This document shows, piece by piece, positions 33,401-48,400 of a stretch of 64,000 nt of DNA; within the stretch, counting starts at the first letter, position 1, and every line of letters begins with the position of its first letter. Position numbers and translations under genes: made by a program. The DNA comes from Hippophae tibetana (taxonomy: Eukaryota > Streptophyta > Magnoliopsida > Rosales > Elaeagnaceae), in the NCBI GenBank assembly GCA_037013495.1, contig CM072811.1, forward strand, positions 23,897,659 through 23,961,658, read 5' to 3'. The notes beneath the pieces were generated by a model, which worked only from the letters and a program-made list of their open reading frames with translations, was not told the DNA's origin and did not search any database.

Positions 33401-36400
33401 TTAAAAATTTAGGGACTTATATGTGAAATTTTAAAAATTTAGGGACTAAATCATACGTTTTAAAAGTTTGGGGACTTATATGTTAGTTTAATTAAAGTTT
33501 AGGGATCAATGATGCACTTTAGCCTAAAAATTATTGTCCGATTTGGAGTGCAACCAAATATTGTAGACTTTATAATTCTACTTAATCTGTACATTCACCA
33601 ACCACTGCATAAATTTAGTGCAACCCTATTTGACATGATTCAATACTAAACAATTACATTTATCCTATTTGATACGGTGTACAACACGTGCTTTGTGTCT
33701 TAATTCTAGAAGTGACAAGAATCTCTTTTTGATTCTTAAAATGTTAAGAGGTTTTGAACTTTTTTATAACTAATTAAGGAGGAAGGATTACTTAAATTGA
33801 TCTTTGGCTTGCATGTCATTTGGTTGGCTGTATACTAAATTCCCAACACTAGTGTATCTAGGATTTATTGGCGATGAAGACATAGATTATTACATAAGAA
33901 ATGCAAAATGTTGTACTTCATTATGATCTAGTGTAGGTAAATCGCAAAAAGAAATGATATCTATACGAGAAAGCTGATGTGTGAAGATGAGATACCAATT
34001 ACATTCTTGAATATTAGAACCCTAATGTATATCTACTGTGACAATGAGTTTGGAATAGGTTGAATAATGAATGTTTGAATTTGTGCTGGATTCTTTGATT
34101 CAGTTTGATCAGATGTATGAACTAAATTTATCTCAAACACTGGTATATATGAAATCATAGTCCATGTTTATTAACTTGTAGGCCATGCATTTTCTGCTTT
34201 GGGAAGGAAAGAGGACGCTTTGTTGGCTTGGGACCAAGGCTACAAGTATGCTTTGCATCATTCTGCTGATCTAAAGCAATTGCTAGAACTGGAAGAGCTT
34301 CTAGCAACTGCAAAACAAGAAAAAAATGTCAGGCATGTAAACCATGCAGTAGAGTCAGGCTTATCTATGCTTGTGTCTGAAGAGGGACATGCTATTGATG
34401 GGATTTCAAATCAGACTTCGGATAATCATGATATGCTGAGTAATCAGTCTGAAGGATACAGCATGTCAAGGGATACATCAGAGGATCGCATTAAACTTAT
34501 TGACAATTCTGATTTTTGTGATGGAATAAGTGATAAAGCCAGAGGAAAGGAACAGTTCAGTAGCCAAACAAATGGCCACGGGGATCACAGTACGCATGAT
34601 AAATTGAGTTATGAGTCTGAATCAAGTAATAACTCAACTGACACGTGCAGTAAATCATCTTTAGAAAGTAGCAAGTCAACTGATTCAACTTTGATGCAAA
34701 TCCCTCGCAAAATGGCTAATAATGTTGAAACAATAAATAATAGAATGGATGAATCCAAGAAAAATAAGTTCTCTATAAACAGGATTTCTAAATCAAAGTC
34801 AATAAGTGTGGATTTTCGACTATCAAGAGGTATAGCAGAGGTAAGCTATGATGTTTTTAATTGGTTTTAACTAGTTAAAAGAGTGCATTTAATATTTACT
34901 TGAGTGATGATTTAGGTCATGTTTGGTTGACAAAAATAGTAATGATAATGAGAAAGAATTTTGAGTATTCATGTATTTAGTTTGACTGTTAAACTGAAAT
35001 GGAATAGAAAGCATTCCATCAGTGGTAGAAAATCTTATTTTTCGAACATCTTTAAGAATAGTTGGAATATTCTATTTTCTTCACATATTTGTATTATCAT
35101 TTATTAATTTTTCTCATTTTTATTTATTTAGAAGTAAACAAAAAGTATGTTTTATTTTGTTTCATATATAATTTTATTTTTAATTTTATCCTTATTTTTT
35201 CACTGCTCAAACATAGTACCACTACCATTTCGCAAACCAAACATGACTAATTTTAGTTATTTTTAATGATTTACTTCATTGTTCAGGTCAATGAAGGGAA
35301 ATATGTTCATGCTATATCCATCTTCAACCAGGTAATGGTTCTTCAAGTGATACTAAAACATTTCAGCAATTTTATAGTGTCATCCTGGCCTTTTTGATCA
35401 TTCAGCATCATTCTTTTTTGGCCTGCCTTCAATCCTATGGGACAATAAAAATAAAAATATAGTGGCTTTGCCTTCTATTAACAGATATTAAGAGAAGATC
35501 CTGATTATCCTGAGGCATTGATAGGAAGAGGGACGGCTTACGCTTTCCAGCGAGAACTTGAGGCTGCAATAGCTGATTTTACAAAGGTAATTGGCTAACC
35601 AATATCTCTTATACTGAGCAAATCGGCTTTGATATAACTACTTGATTTGATTTATATCTTAGGCCATACAATCAAATCCATCCGCTTGTGAAGCATGGAA
35701 GCGTAGAGGACAGGCTCAAGCTGCCTTAGGGGAATTTGTTGAGGTGAAAACGGTTTACATTACCTAAAACCATTGTGTCTTTCTATTTTGCTTCTTATTA
35801 ACATCAATTGGCTATGATTTGCTAACTTAAATTTTTTTGGCTTTCTGCGATGTATTGCTTCTTTTTATGCTGTGTTGCACATGTGTACTTACACATGTAA
35901 TAACATATATAATTTACCGTACCCAAAAAATAGGGAATTCTTAATAATAATAAAAGGGTCAAAAGATAAGTAAATGAAAATTAGAAGCTAGAAACAATAC
36001 TTATACTTAATCTAATGATGCGAAGCTAATGAAATTTGAAGAGATTTTGTAACTTGAGAAAAATTAATATTGTTAGTAAAATGCGTAGTTAAGAGTTATC
36101 TTATAAGTGAAGAGTCTTTAGAATTTATTAAGAAGTGTTGATGGACCCAAGTATATTATGAAGAGATGAATAATGAGTATGATGTGCTGTAAGAAAGACT
36201 ATAGAAACACAGGTTAAGATGATTTAGGGATGTATTTCCAAATAGGTAGTTCATAGCATTTTTGGTAACAATATGAATTTAGAAAGCACTTGCAATTGTA
36301 GTTTATTAATTCGCAATAAACTTCATTGGTTTATACAATAAAACAATTCTTCACACGCCCATTTAAATAAAGTTCTAAAGACTTTTGCAAGGTAACTATT

Positions 36401-39400
36401 TACTAAGAGTCACTTACTACCACACTAGCTACATCCATTTTTTTAAAGTTATAAATCTATTGAAATTCCATTACTTTCTCCAAATAATGGTAATTTAGAA
36501 TTTTTAATGTTGAATTATTAAATATATTTTTGTTAGTTTTTTGGTTGGACCTATTTATTTAGTTAAAAATTATTTTATATATAGAAAATAGAAATAATTA
36601 AGAACAAATAATTTAACAGACATTCTTTTATGACAACAATCTCATTAAATTAATAATAATTTGAATTTATTATTTTAAAAATAATAAAATAAAATAATTA
36701 TAATTAAATAAAAAACTTTCCGGAGAACCAGTTGGCTAAAAAGTTTCTTAAATGATAATAGATATTATTCAATTAATTGAGAATTAATATTTCAAACATT
36801 AAACATTGAAGTATCTACAAATTAAAAGTATAAGATAATAGGTTTTCTACATCTATGGTTGTCAACGAGATAGTGTCGGGGACCCCCTTCCTGTCCCTCA
36901 TCCTCGATTTAGAATTTTTCTATCATCTCACTTAAAATTCTTGTAAGGATATATTAGGGATCTCCACTGGAGAATAAAGACCCTTAAATAGGAAATTAGA
37001 ATCCAAGTGATATTTTAAATATTATTTTTATTTTTTATTATAAAGAAAAAATTATAAAAAAATAAGTTAATAATAAATATTTTATAACATGAAAAAGAAA
37101 ATTTTGAATCAATAAATAATTAAAAAAACTATTTATGTGAAAAGGAGAAAAATAATATATACGGAGTAATAAATTCATAGATATTAAATAAAATTGATTG
37201 AATCTTGTTACAAATTAGTGTGACATAATTAGAATAAATTATAAAATTTTATATAAAAAAAGATTCAAGTTTTGAAACTAAAATTTATCGAAGGTAACTG
37301 AAATTTCTTTGAACTTACCAAAATCTACTGATATTAATTTAAGAAATCGTCATTCCGCTATTTTGGGCACTAAAAAAATTACGAAATTTTGGCTAAAATT
37401 TCCTTAATTTAAATCATTGGACGCAATGGAAAAATATGTTCAGTAAGAAAGAGAGTCAAGGTTAGAGAAAGATGAATGTGTAAGTTTGGAGAGAACTGAA
37501 TCACAAAACTTGAATATTGATTAGACTAATACAAGCTTATATATCAATTTCACATACTGATATTTGCATATCTAGCTGGCACATTATAACAGACTCAATC
37601 ACATGGAGCCATAACAAACTAACTTTTTTACATTAGCTAACATACATAAATGTTAACCTACATTTGCTATATTAATATTTCCCCGTAAACTTATGCCTTC
37701 TTTAAGACTTTGAGTTTAATCCCCATATTTTTAAATTGAGATGAGGAGAGTGGTTTTGTCATAATGTCTACTATTTTCTCTTCAATGAGAACATGTTCAA
37801 CAATCAATTCTCTAGCTTTCACCTTTTCTCTAACAAAGTGGAAATCAATATCCACATGTTTAGTTCTCGAATGGAGAACTGGATTCTTTGCTAAGTGGCC
37901 AATACTTATGTTGTCACAGTAGAGAATGAGTACCTGACTTTGTATATTTCTCAACTTTTTCAATAGCTTCAGTATCTCGACAAGTTCAACTGCTATGTGA
38001 ATAAGATATTTAAACTCGGCTGTTGTGTAAGATCTAGACACCACCTTATGCTTCCTAAAAGCCCAAGAGACTAGAGAATGCCTAAGAAAATACATAAACC
38101 TCTTGTGCTTCTCTTATCATCTGCGCATAAAACCTAATCAACATCACTATAAGTAATGGTACTCAACGAAGGACCCTTTTGCATAACCAGTCCATAACCA
38201 GTTGTGCCACTTAAATATCTCATAACTTTCTTTGTTGAAATCCAATGAAGATTAGTAGGACATTATACAAATTGATGAAGTTCATTGAGAATGTTATCTC
38301 ATGCCTAATCAAGGTACAATATTGAAGAGTATCAACTATTGTTCTATATTGATTGAGATCTGGAAGAGGTTGGCTTGAGGATTTTGAGAGTGTATACCTG
38401 AGGGCAAAGGTGTAGACACTGGTTTTGCTTCTGTGAGTTGAGCTTTGTCTAAGAGTTGAAGAATGCATTTTTGCTGGCAAAGATGAAACATATCGCTTGT
38501 TCGAATTACCTCAATGCGTAGGAAAAAATTCAAACTTCCTAAGTCATTAAGTGTAAAGGTTGCATGCAACTTGTCAATCATAGATTGAATCACTTGGGAG
38601 TCACTAATAGTTACAACTATGTCATCCACAAAGATTAAGAATACAATCATATTAGCATTAGTGTTAAACAACATAGAAATATCTAATTGGGAGCATTTGA
38701 AACACCACTTGATTAAACAATTACTAAGTTTTATAAACCAAGCTCTAAGGGCTTGTTTAAGCATATAGAGTGCTTTCTTGAGTTTGTAGACTATATGAAG
38801 CTTCTCTTTGTTGAAAAAACTCTTTAGTTGAGTCATAAAAAAAATCGTCCTGTAAATCTCCATTGAGAAATACATTGTTAACATCTAGTTGTCTAACAAC
38901 CTACCCTTTGAACAAGGCTAGAGTTAAGACAACTCGAATTGTAATGAGTTTAACGACAGAGCTGAAGGTCTCTATGTAATCAATCCCCGAAGTCTAATCA
39001 TAGCCATTTTACCACCATTCTACTCTTATATCTCTCCAAACTTCTGTCATCCTTGAGTTTCACACGAATGACCCATTTATTTCCATTGATCTTTTGGAAG
39101 GAAATAACCAACATGTTGAGTCCTTTTAGTTTGTAAATGCCATTTTTTGATTGAGTTTTTTATAGGATGTTGGTTAATCATAGGTAGGGAAATATTAGGT
39201 GCATTTGATTAAGGAAGGGTCATGAGGAATGAGCTAAATTTGGCAAAGGAACCTAAATTAGGTGAGTTAGGCATAGAGCCAAAAGAGGATCCAGAGGCAT
39301 TGTTTTGAAAAGGTGAATGAGGAGACTGAAATGAGGTTCTAACAAGTTTACAATAGGGTAGGCTGAGGATGATTGAGGGAAAACAGTGTACACAACTTTT

Positions 39401-42400
39401 GAGGTAGGCAAACTGATTAAGTAAGTTGGTATGGTATTATTGGGCTATGATTGTGTTGTAGGTTAAGGTTGAGGGTTTCAAGAAAGGAAAGGAAACACTA
39501 TCTCATGAAATATAACATGTGAGTTGGCATAGACTCTCTTAGTGACAATATCCATGCACCAGTAGTCTTTTGGTTTGTGAGATATCCAAGAAAAACACAA
39601 TAGATTGATCGTGGTTTTAAATTATTGGAATTATATAGCATAGTGTAAGGATAGTAAAGGCATTAAGAGGTTCCCATATAATCATACGTTGGTTTTTGTT
39701 TACATAACAGTTCAAAAAGTGTAACAAAAGATAGTCTTAGAGGGCACTCTCTTAAATAAATGTACTGCATATCTAAAAGCATGCTCCCAATATTCAAGAG
39801 ATAATCCATCATGAATAAGCAAAGAAAGTCCAGTTTCTACCACATGCTTGTTCTTCCTTTTCACCACCCATTTTGAGGATTGTATAGACATATAATTCTC
39901 TTTTGATAGCCTTCATTAAAAAGCAACTAATCCAGTGCTCTAACCACCATCACTTTGCAATCTTCTAACAATCTCACCAAATTGTCTCTTTATTAAAGCA
40001 TCAAAATGCTTGAACAAATCTACAACCTGGCGCTTCTGTGTCATTGAATAGAATCACTAGAATCTGGTGCATTCATCCACAAACAATAGAAAATGATGAT
40101 AATCATTCATAGAATTGACAGGAGATAGACCCAGACATGCATATGGATAGTCAAAGGCAATTGTTGACCTCTTGTGAATATGTAACAAAGGAAGCCTATG
40201 AGACTTAACCATTTGACATGCACCATACACTTCAAAAAGACTTCCTATTTTTCTACTCATATTGATGGTTTTAAGTACATTGTGTGGTGCATGTCAAATG
40301 GGTAAGTCTCATAGGCTTCCTTTACTACTTGTTCACAGGTGGTCAATAATTTCCTTTGACTTAATTCATATGCATGTTTGGGTCCATCTCTTGTCAATTT
40401 TGTGAATGATTGTCATCATTTTCTATTGTTTGTGGATGACTGCACCAGATTAACCACCTTAATATGCGGATGACCCAACACACTTAAAAGCATGCTCCCA
40501 ATACTCAAGAGATGATCCAATCACGAGTAAGCCATTTCTCCCACATGCTTGTTCTTGTTTCCACCACCCATTTTGAGGAGTGTATGGGCATGTAATTCTC
40601 TTCTGATAGCCTCCATCAAAAAGCAACTGATCTAGTACTCTAACCATTATCACTTTGCAATCTTCTAACATTCTCACCAAACTCTCTTTTTATTAAAGCA
40701 TCAAAATACTTCAACAAATCTACAACCTGATCTTTCTATGTCATTGAATAGAATCATTGGAATCTAGTGTAGTCATCCACAACCAATAGAAAACAATGAC
40801 AATCATTCACAGAATTGATAGGAGATGGACCCCAGACATTCACATGGATTAAGTCAAAGACAATTGCTGACCTCTTGTGAACATGTAACAAAGGAAGCCT
40901 ATAAGACTTACCCATTTGACATGCACCACACACTTTAGGAAGACTTTATTTTGCTGCTCATATTGATGGGTTTAAGCACATTGTTAACCACCTCAACATG
41001 ATGATGGCCCAATTTATCATGTCATAACCCTCCATCCACTACAACTTTGTTATAACATTTGACATTGTTCACAAAACAGTCTTTGGTTTTAGAAGCACCA
41101 AGACAAGAATCATTTGAAAGTAGAGGAGAAATAGGTAGTTTATGAAAGTACTTGCTCAGTGCTACCAATTAACAAAAGTTCTCCCTTCATTGCATCCTTT
41201 ATAACAAAAGAATTTTGCAAGAATTCTATAAAACATTGTTATCTGCACAAAGTTTCTTGACTGAAACAAGGTTCGTGGCTAGTAGTGGAACATGTAGCAT
41301 ATTGCCCAGTTTAAGTTTCTGAGATATTGTAGCTAAGACACCTTCCCCACAACATAGGAATAGTGCTACCATTTCCCAACATTAACTCTAATATCACTGG
41401 TTAAATGATGACTAGCACTTGTGTGTAAGTACTATGAACAATCAGGTTGCACACTAAGTGTTTTAAGCAGATAGATTGATAATTGATGATTTTTGAGCCA
41501 CAAAGGCTACTGGTGGAAAGCCATTATTAGATGCTAATGTGCCAAAATTTAACTGAGATTGGGAATTTTAATGGCATATCTTGAAAATTATTGACATTGC
41601 TTTCATATTGATCATGATCCTGAACTTGTAAAAGATTGGCTTGTGGATTTTTTGAATTACCATTATTATTACCAGAATTATTAGAGGTGTAAAAATTTGC
41701 TTCTTGCATATTTGACATGTCCCCTTGTATATACAGTTATTGATTTTGCCATTTCTACTACTTCCACCATTTCCACGATTTTGGTTTTGATTTTGTGAGT
41801 ATTGGTCCTGTCCTATGTAACTTTTCACAGGCATAGAACCTTTTTGCAAGGTTTGTAATCTCCATCTGAGCTGCATCATTTGGGCTTGAGAAGAATCGGA
41901 AAAGGCCTTAGTGCCTTCCAATATGAAGCTGTAGAATCTTTATCTTTCCCAATCAGATATTTTAGATAGTTCTGAAAAATTGAGCTGTAAATCCAACTCA
42001 TAACAATATTGTCCTTTGTATTCCACACATCAAACTCTGAATTAGCTTTAATAACTTCTTGAATCCGAGTTACTTCTTCAGTTGTAACTTGCACTGTTTT
42101 CTTGATGAATCTTGGAGGTGAGATTGAAGATCCATAGACAAACCCTTGTAATCCATAGATTCTTATCACATGCTTCTGCTGTTGCCATATCAAGTAATTG
42201 TTTTCATCGAGCTTGATCGCAAAATTTAGATTGATAGGAATGCTTTGCACTGAAAAAGATACTCCTAAGTAAGGACTATGATTAGTTAGGATAGGTTGGG
42301 TCATAGCTCTGATACTATGAAAGAAAGTGAAGGTTAGAGAGAGACATAAATGTGTAAGCTTGGAGAGAAAACTGAATCACAAAACTTGAATATTGATTAG

Positions 42401-45400
42401 GCTAATACAAGCTTATATATCAGTTTCACATACTGATATTTGCATAACTAGCTGGCACATTATAATAGACTCAATCACATGGAGCCATAACAAACTATCT
42501 GTTTTATATCAGTTAACATACACAAATGCTAACCTACGCAAATGCTAACATAGACATTTGCTTTATTAAGGTAGTAACCAAAATGTAGCTTATTTCATGG
42601 AATTTTTATTTTTTATTTTTGCTAATATCATGGAAAGTTATTTAATGACTACAAAAATATATGGAAAGTAACATTGACCATGCTGAGATTTGGGGTGAAG
42701 TGACATGATTTTATAATTAGGCATTAACTCCCCTTGAATCCCAAACCAAGGCTCCTTGTGTTATAAGGTGTTTCTGATATGTCAGGGACTGCCTTTGTAA
42801 TTTTCAAATGTTAAAGTTACATTTGTGTAAACACTAAGTTTTAGTTCCTCTTATTTGTACTGTTCAAATTTACTTTCCATAAAGTTATTTATATTATCCT
42901 GGTACTGATCTATATTTTGTGTGTTTAACTTGTTTTAGGCTATTGAGGACTTGTCTAAGGCATTAGAATTTGAGCCAGATTCAGCAGATATTCTACATGA
43001 AAGAGGTAACTTGCTTGAATTCTGTAGTTTTCCCTAGTTCAGCTTTTATGGAAAAGTCTTAATATTTTTCTCTTTGTTTAAAATTGATTATGAAGTTTCT
43101 GATTGGAGCATTTTCTTCTTGATACAATATTTCTTGGATTGATTTTTTTCTAAGCAAATATGAAAGCATGTTCTAGTTAGGTATCAAAATTATGAACCCA
43201 TAGAAGCAGGGGAACTTATAGTTAAGGGCAAGGCCCCTAAGGTTAGGAGTTTATCAGATATACTTGCGAGATTTGAAAGATAGGCATTCACCATTTCACA
43301 TTCCATGGCATCTAATATTTTCTTAGGAAGAATTTACTGTTTAGGTCAAATTTGTTCTAGTGACTAGCAACTGTACTTTTCCTTAGACCCATTAAATTCT
43401 TTTGTATTGACACTATGTGTGTACCCTTACCACATTTAACTATAAATATGCCTCCATAATTTGCTAGGTTGATTTAGTTATTGTTAGAAACTTTTGAGTT
43501 ACAAAGTAACAAATATTCTACTGTACTTGAGTTCCATGTTATACTGATAGAGAAAGAAGGCCATCTTTCAGAAAGTAGTGATCGTGAGATTGATGCAATT
43601 GTAAAACTTTTAATGATTTATGTTCTGTGCAGGAATTGTCAATTTCAAGTTCAAGGATTTCTATGCTGCTGTAGAGGACTTATCTTCATGTGTGAAGCTT
43701 GTAAAGGATAATACCTCTGCATATACATATTTGGTGAGCTTTTAGTAATTCCAATTTTAGAGTGGAATAAAATTCTTGCAGTTTCACTATAACCATGTGC
43801 CAATCATGCATTGGCCTTTGTAGGGTTTGGCACTTTCTTCAATTGGTGAATACAAGAAGGCTGAAGAGGCACATTTGAAATCAATAGAACCAGATAGGAA
43901 TTTTCTGGAGGCATGGGGTCATCTAGCTCAGGTTTGAATAAGTAGCCACTTTCTTTCATTTTTTAGAATTATTACTGAACTATAGTTGGAAAGCATTCTG
44001 ATTAATATGTCCTCTGGCAGAAAAGTCACTTCAAAGTTTAGTGTTTTTATACTGTCAAATATTCATTATATGTTCTAATGAAATGGCTGCCTTTAACATG
44101 ATAACTTTATTCCATTTTTTATGTTTTTTAACTGATTTTATAAGAATTTGGATGGGATTTCCAAAAAAAAAAGGTAGCAGAAGAGGAGAGACTGGCACAA
44201 TATGAATGCAGAGTTTGATATGTTAGAAGATTTTGGTTTTTTTAGGCAATCTTTTGTAAATCCCCAGTGCAAAAACTCTTCGGAGCAATGAATCTCAACT
44301 GCATTGTTCTTTTTTCAAAGTCTCTTACATATATTTTTTAGCTAATCAGTAGAACTTGAGAAGATATTCTTGATTTAACTAAATTACAGTGTACTTCGCT
44401 GTCTTATTATATTGCTAATATATGTTGGAACATGTTGCCTTTCTAAATGACATCAAGCAGCTATCTTTTCCGGTCTCTTATGCAAGTATTTGTTGCAGTT
44501 CTATCAAGACATGGCAAATCCAACCAAGGTCTTGGAATGTCTTCAACAAGTTCTACAAATTGACAGCAGGTGAATCATCTGAAATAAGTCCTCTATATTT
44601 TTTTCTTTCATATTTAGATGCTGAACTTATTTGGGACGCTAACTATCAATGCTGTAGTATATTTACTATTCTTAACTTCATGACAGGTTTTGCAAGGCTT
44701 ACCACTTGCGTGGGCTGCTGCTCCATGGAATTGGAGAGCATAGGTATGTTCTAGCACTTTGGATGGAGTGGGTAATTGATATGACTAGATTAAGATACTC
44801 TTTTATTCTTTTCTTGGCTCTACCTAATTATAACTGCTGTTGGAAATGTCTCTGAGCATGTTATGGTATTTTCATTAGGTTATAATGGTCTTTAGTAGCT
44901 GTAAGCACTGCTAGTGCTAGACTACATCTTTTTTAGGTCAATATTCATTATCGTTACATTTACTTCAAATGCATAGAAATGTTGATTTTGGGTCTCTCTC
45001 TTTACCCATACGTTGATTTGTTGTTTGACTTTAGGAGCTTGCATGTCTTTCAACCTATGTCACTTGTAATTGCCTATTTAGGGTGCCATTACCGTGTTGA
45101 CACAACATGACATGGACCCTGACATGGGATATGGGTCCTATACTTGAAAAAAATATTAGACACGCTACTTGTTTTCCATGGCACCAACAACATCTTAATA
45201 GAAGGAAGAAGTGTAGAGGGGAAAAAAAGGGGAGGAGGAGAGCCGTTGAAGAAGATAAAGATGATAGTGCTATGGTTGAGGAAAAAGAAAAAGAAGATGA
45301 ATAATAAAGAAGAGCTGTGGCATGTTTCATTTAATAACCTTAGGACATTTAAAGAGTCATGCATATTGGGCTGTGTTATACAGGTCTTATAAATTATATC

Positions 45401-48400
45401 TTGGGCTTTAAATGGGCTCTTCAAATCTTTTAGTAATTTTAAATAAATATTTAAAATCTTTTAATAACTCAAAAAATGTAAAAGGATAAGAATATCAATT
45501 GAATTTTTTAAATAAAAAAAATATATCAATTGGAATCAAGATGATAAATATATTCATAATTATAAGCTAATTTTTTTCATTAAACATTATTAATTTTTGA
45601 GTAATTTTAATAGTATGCACCCATCCCATTTTGTATTTCATGTTTCATATTTCAATGTATGGCATATATAATATCAGTATATGTATAATAATATATTTTC
45701 AAACCAACATAAAAAATTCAAAAAATATGTATATCTAATAGCCGTATCCAAGTGTCCGTGTCTAAAAATTGGATACTTTATATCCGTGTCCAAACATCCT
45801 AAAATTTTAAGTTTAGCAAGTTAGACGCTTAGATACATATCCGTATCCGACCCATATCCGAGTTCGAGTAACATAGCTTTCAATAACAATGAACCGAAAG
45901 ATTTCTTATTAGCTTTTATTTACGACATTAGGATTTTTTTCCTGGCTCAAAGCACTATACTTGTTACATCTTTATTTTTTCTTTTCTCTAAACATGATTT
46001 TACTTCTATAGAAATTTCTTAATGCCGGTTTGTATATTTCAGGAGAGCTATTGAAGATTTGTCTACTGGGCTAAGCATCGACCATACAAACATTGAATGT
46101 TTGTATCTGCGAGCCTCCTGCTACCATGCTATCGGAGAATATAAAGAGGCGGTACTGAGGGTTTATATCTCCTTGGTTTAGGATATAAGCTGCAATTCAA
46201 CTTTTTACATTGGTGTGTATTTCTCAGGTCAAAGATTATGATGCTACGCTAGATTTGGAACTAGATTCTATGGAAAAGTTTGTGCTCCAATGCCTGGCTT
46301 TTTATCAGGTTGAGTTTGATGGAAAATGCTGTGATTATTTCTCTTTTAGTTTCTTAGGATCGGATCCTGTTTACATTCTTTGTTATCAGGTTTCTTCTTT
46401 TTGCTGCAATGACATCAGTTATTATAACTTAAGATAATAGAATTGGAAGTACTGAGTTTTGTATGGGTTTCCTCTTGACTCAGTCTATGGCTATTAGTCT
46501 AATTTTATTATCATTCCTTCACCCCTCTTTCATTCCAATTTGCATTCATCTCTCTCTGTGATCTTTGCTTGTGTCATCTGACCCATCTTTGAATTTAGGC
46601 ATTTTATACATATGCAAGTACATTAAATATTTTCTCTTAATAAATTCATCAGTATACTATGGATGAAATCAACAAGATATAATACAACAAAAGTTGCAAT
46701 CCTGGTGTGTATCAATAAAAGTTTGTTTCTTTTCTTTTTCTTTTTCTTTTTCAGAAAGAGATTGCTTTATATATGGCCTCTAAGATTAATCAGGAGTTAT
46801 GCTGGTTTGATATTGATGGAGATATTGATCCACTTTTCAAGGTAACAATTGTCAAAAACATTATTTGCTTTTGTTTACGATCTTCTTCTTCTTTTTTTCC
46901 CGTTCTCTCAGTTACACAGTTACTTCTAGTTGTTGGTCATTTAATTGCAAATAATGCATTCTTTCAGCTATAATCACATAAGACATAGAAGTGCACTACT
47001 ACCAGGCTACCAGCCTTCTGGAAAGGGTTTGGCAGCAAGCCAGGATAATTTTTATATTATGTTTTGGGAGGCAGGGCATGAGGAGCAGCCATGCTGTTAA
47101 GCATAGAATTCAAAAGGGCACAGGGAAAGAGATGTTCGTGCATGAACATTTATTTTATATAACTCTTTACAAACATGAAAATTGGAAATATAGGCTTTTA
47201 TCAGTGACTTGGATTTCACATGTTACTGTAGGCTTCTGGATATTCATTTTGCCTAGCTTCTACGTTGCAATGGCTTTTATACTGAGGGGCTTTACTTCTA
47301 GGTTTTCACATGGATGTTGGTTAGACATTATAAGTATTCTGATGAATGTTTAAGGAAGATTATAGAAATTTAATCTTCATCTTCTTTTATTAGAAGACTG
47401 AGAGTGCAATTCTAGTTATGTACTTGCTTGCCTTGCAACAATTTCAAGGGAGATTCTGGGCTTAGTATATTTGCTTATTATTTTTAGCACTTCCTTTCTC
47501 TCCTATTTTGATAATCAATTCTAGTTGTTGATCAAACATCCAGGAGTATTGGTGCAAAAGACTACACCCCAAAAATGTATGTGAAAAAGTTTACCGGCAA
47601 CCTCCTTTACGCGAATCATTGAGGAAGGCCAAGCTTAGAAAGCAAGAATTAGTCATCACAAAAAATAAGAAAATTCTTCTTCAGGCTGCAGATTCAATTG
47701 GAAAGAAAATCCAATATGACTGCCCTGGATTCTTACAAAACAAGCGTCAGGTGATTTTTTTGAAAATATCCTTTAACTCTGGTGTATTTTGAAATATTTT
47801 TTATTTTTTATTTTATATTTTGGTTTTGGACTTTGCTGTTATTCTTTCCCTGTGCAATTTGACTTAAATGCTGATTTCGAAGTATTTTTATATTATTGTC
47901 TCTGGAAGCTGACTTATTCACTGAATTAAATACCCATAATTGTTACAAGCTTTTTGCCAATCAATAATTTCTATATTTTATATTTCTACCACACTTTCCC
48001 CCTATTAATTATGTTCATGATTTTATTTATCAGCACCGTATGGGGGGATTAGCTGCTATTGAAATTGCACAAAAGGTTTCAAAAGCTTGGCGTTCCATGC
48101 AAACTGAATGGAAACATTCTAACAAAGGTACCTTGAAGCATGGTAAGAGATCCCGAAGGAGAGAGAGAATCAATATGTCCAGCCAGAACAGAGGTGGTGC
48201 TTGCTGTAGTACAAGCAGCTTGGCAGAGCCCTCAACTTCGTATAGCACTCATGATGATAAAAGCTCTAGGAATCCTGTGATGTCATGGCAAGATGTTTAT
48301 TCATTAGCTGTCAAATGGAGGCAGATTGCTGAACCTTGTGATCCTGTTGTGTGGATTAACAAATTAAGGTATATCAGCTTTATTTTAATTTTACAAGCGC

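Larger units (their letters stand above)
37441..42568 (-). mobile_element. Ty1/copia with both LTRs in SRFR1 intron 6 (antisense)
   Basis: On the minus strand the 5' LTR is about 42568-42318 and the 3' LTR about 37675-37441. They are strongly similar over their whole length (for example GGCACATTATAA, TCACATGGAGCC). A primer site resembling TATCAGAGC (initiator tRNA-Met type) is at 42306-42314, next to the 5' LTR. A purine tract ACGGGGAA lies beside the 3' LTR. Gag begins at 42304 ([20 protein letters not shown]) and has a zinc-knuckle start CQICKK. Integrase (about 41000-39700), RT with FVDDIVVTI (about 38610) and RNase H with [14 protein letters not shown] (about 37910) follow. Multiple frameshifts make it defective. 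I found no clear target duplication. It lies antisense to SRFR1, with its promoter LTR just upstream of exon 7. Confidence 0.9.

Noticed and set aside
45055..45424. Purine-rich frames of 65-111 codons on both strands
   Set aside because: Low-complexity Lys/Glu or Ser/Phe runs inside a TIR element in SRFR1 intron 11; no protein family.
46991..47353. 120-codon frame between SRFR1 exons 14 and 15
   Set aside because: It lies within an intron. The SRFR1 frame joins 46841 to 47544 exactly at GT-AG sites, and this frame has no family similarity.
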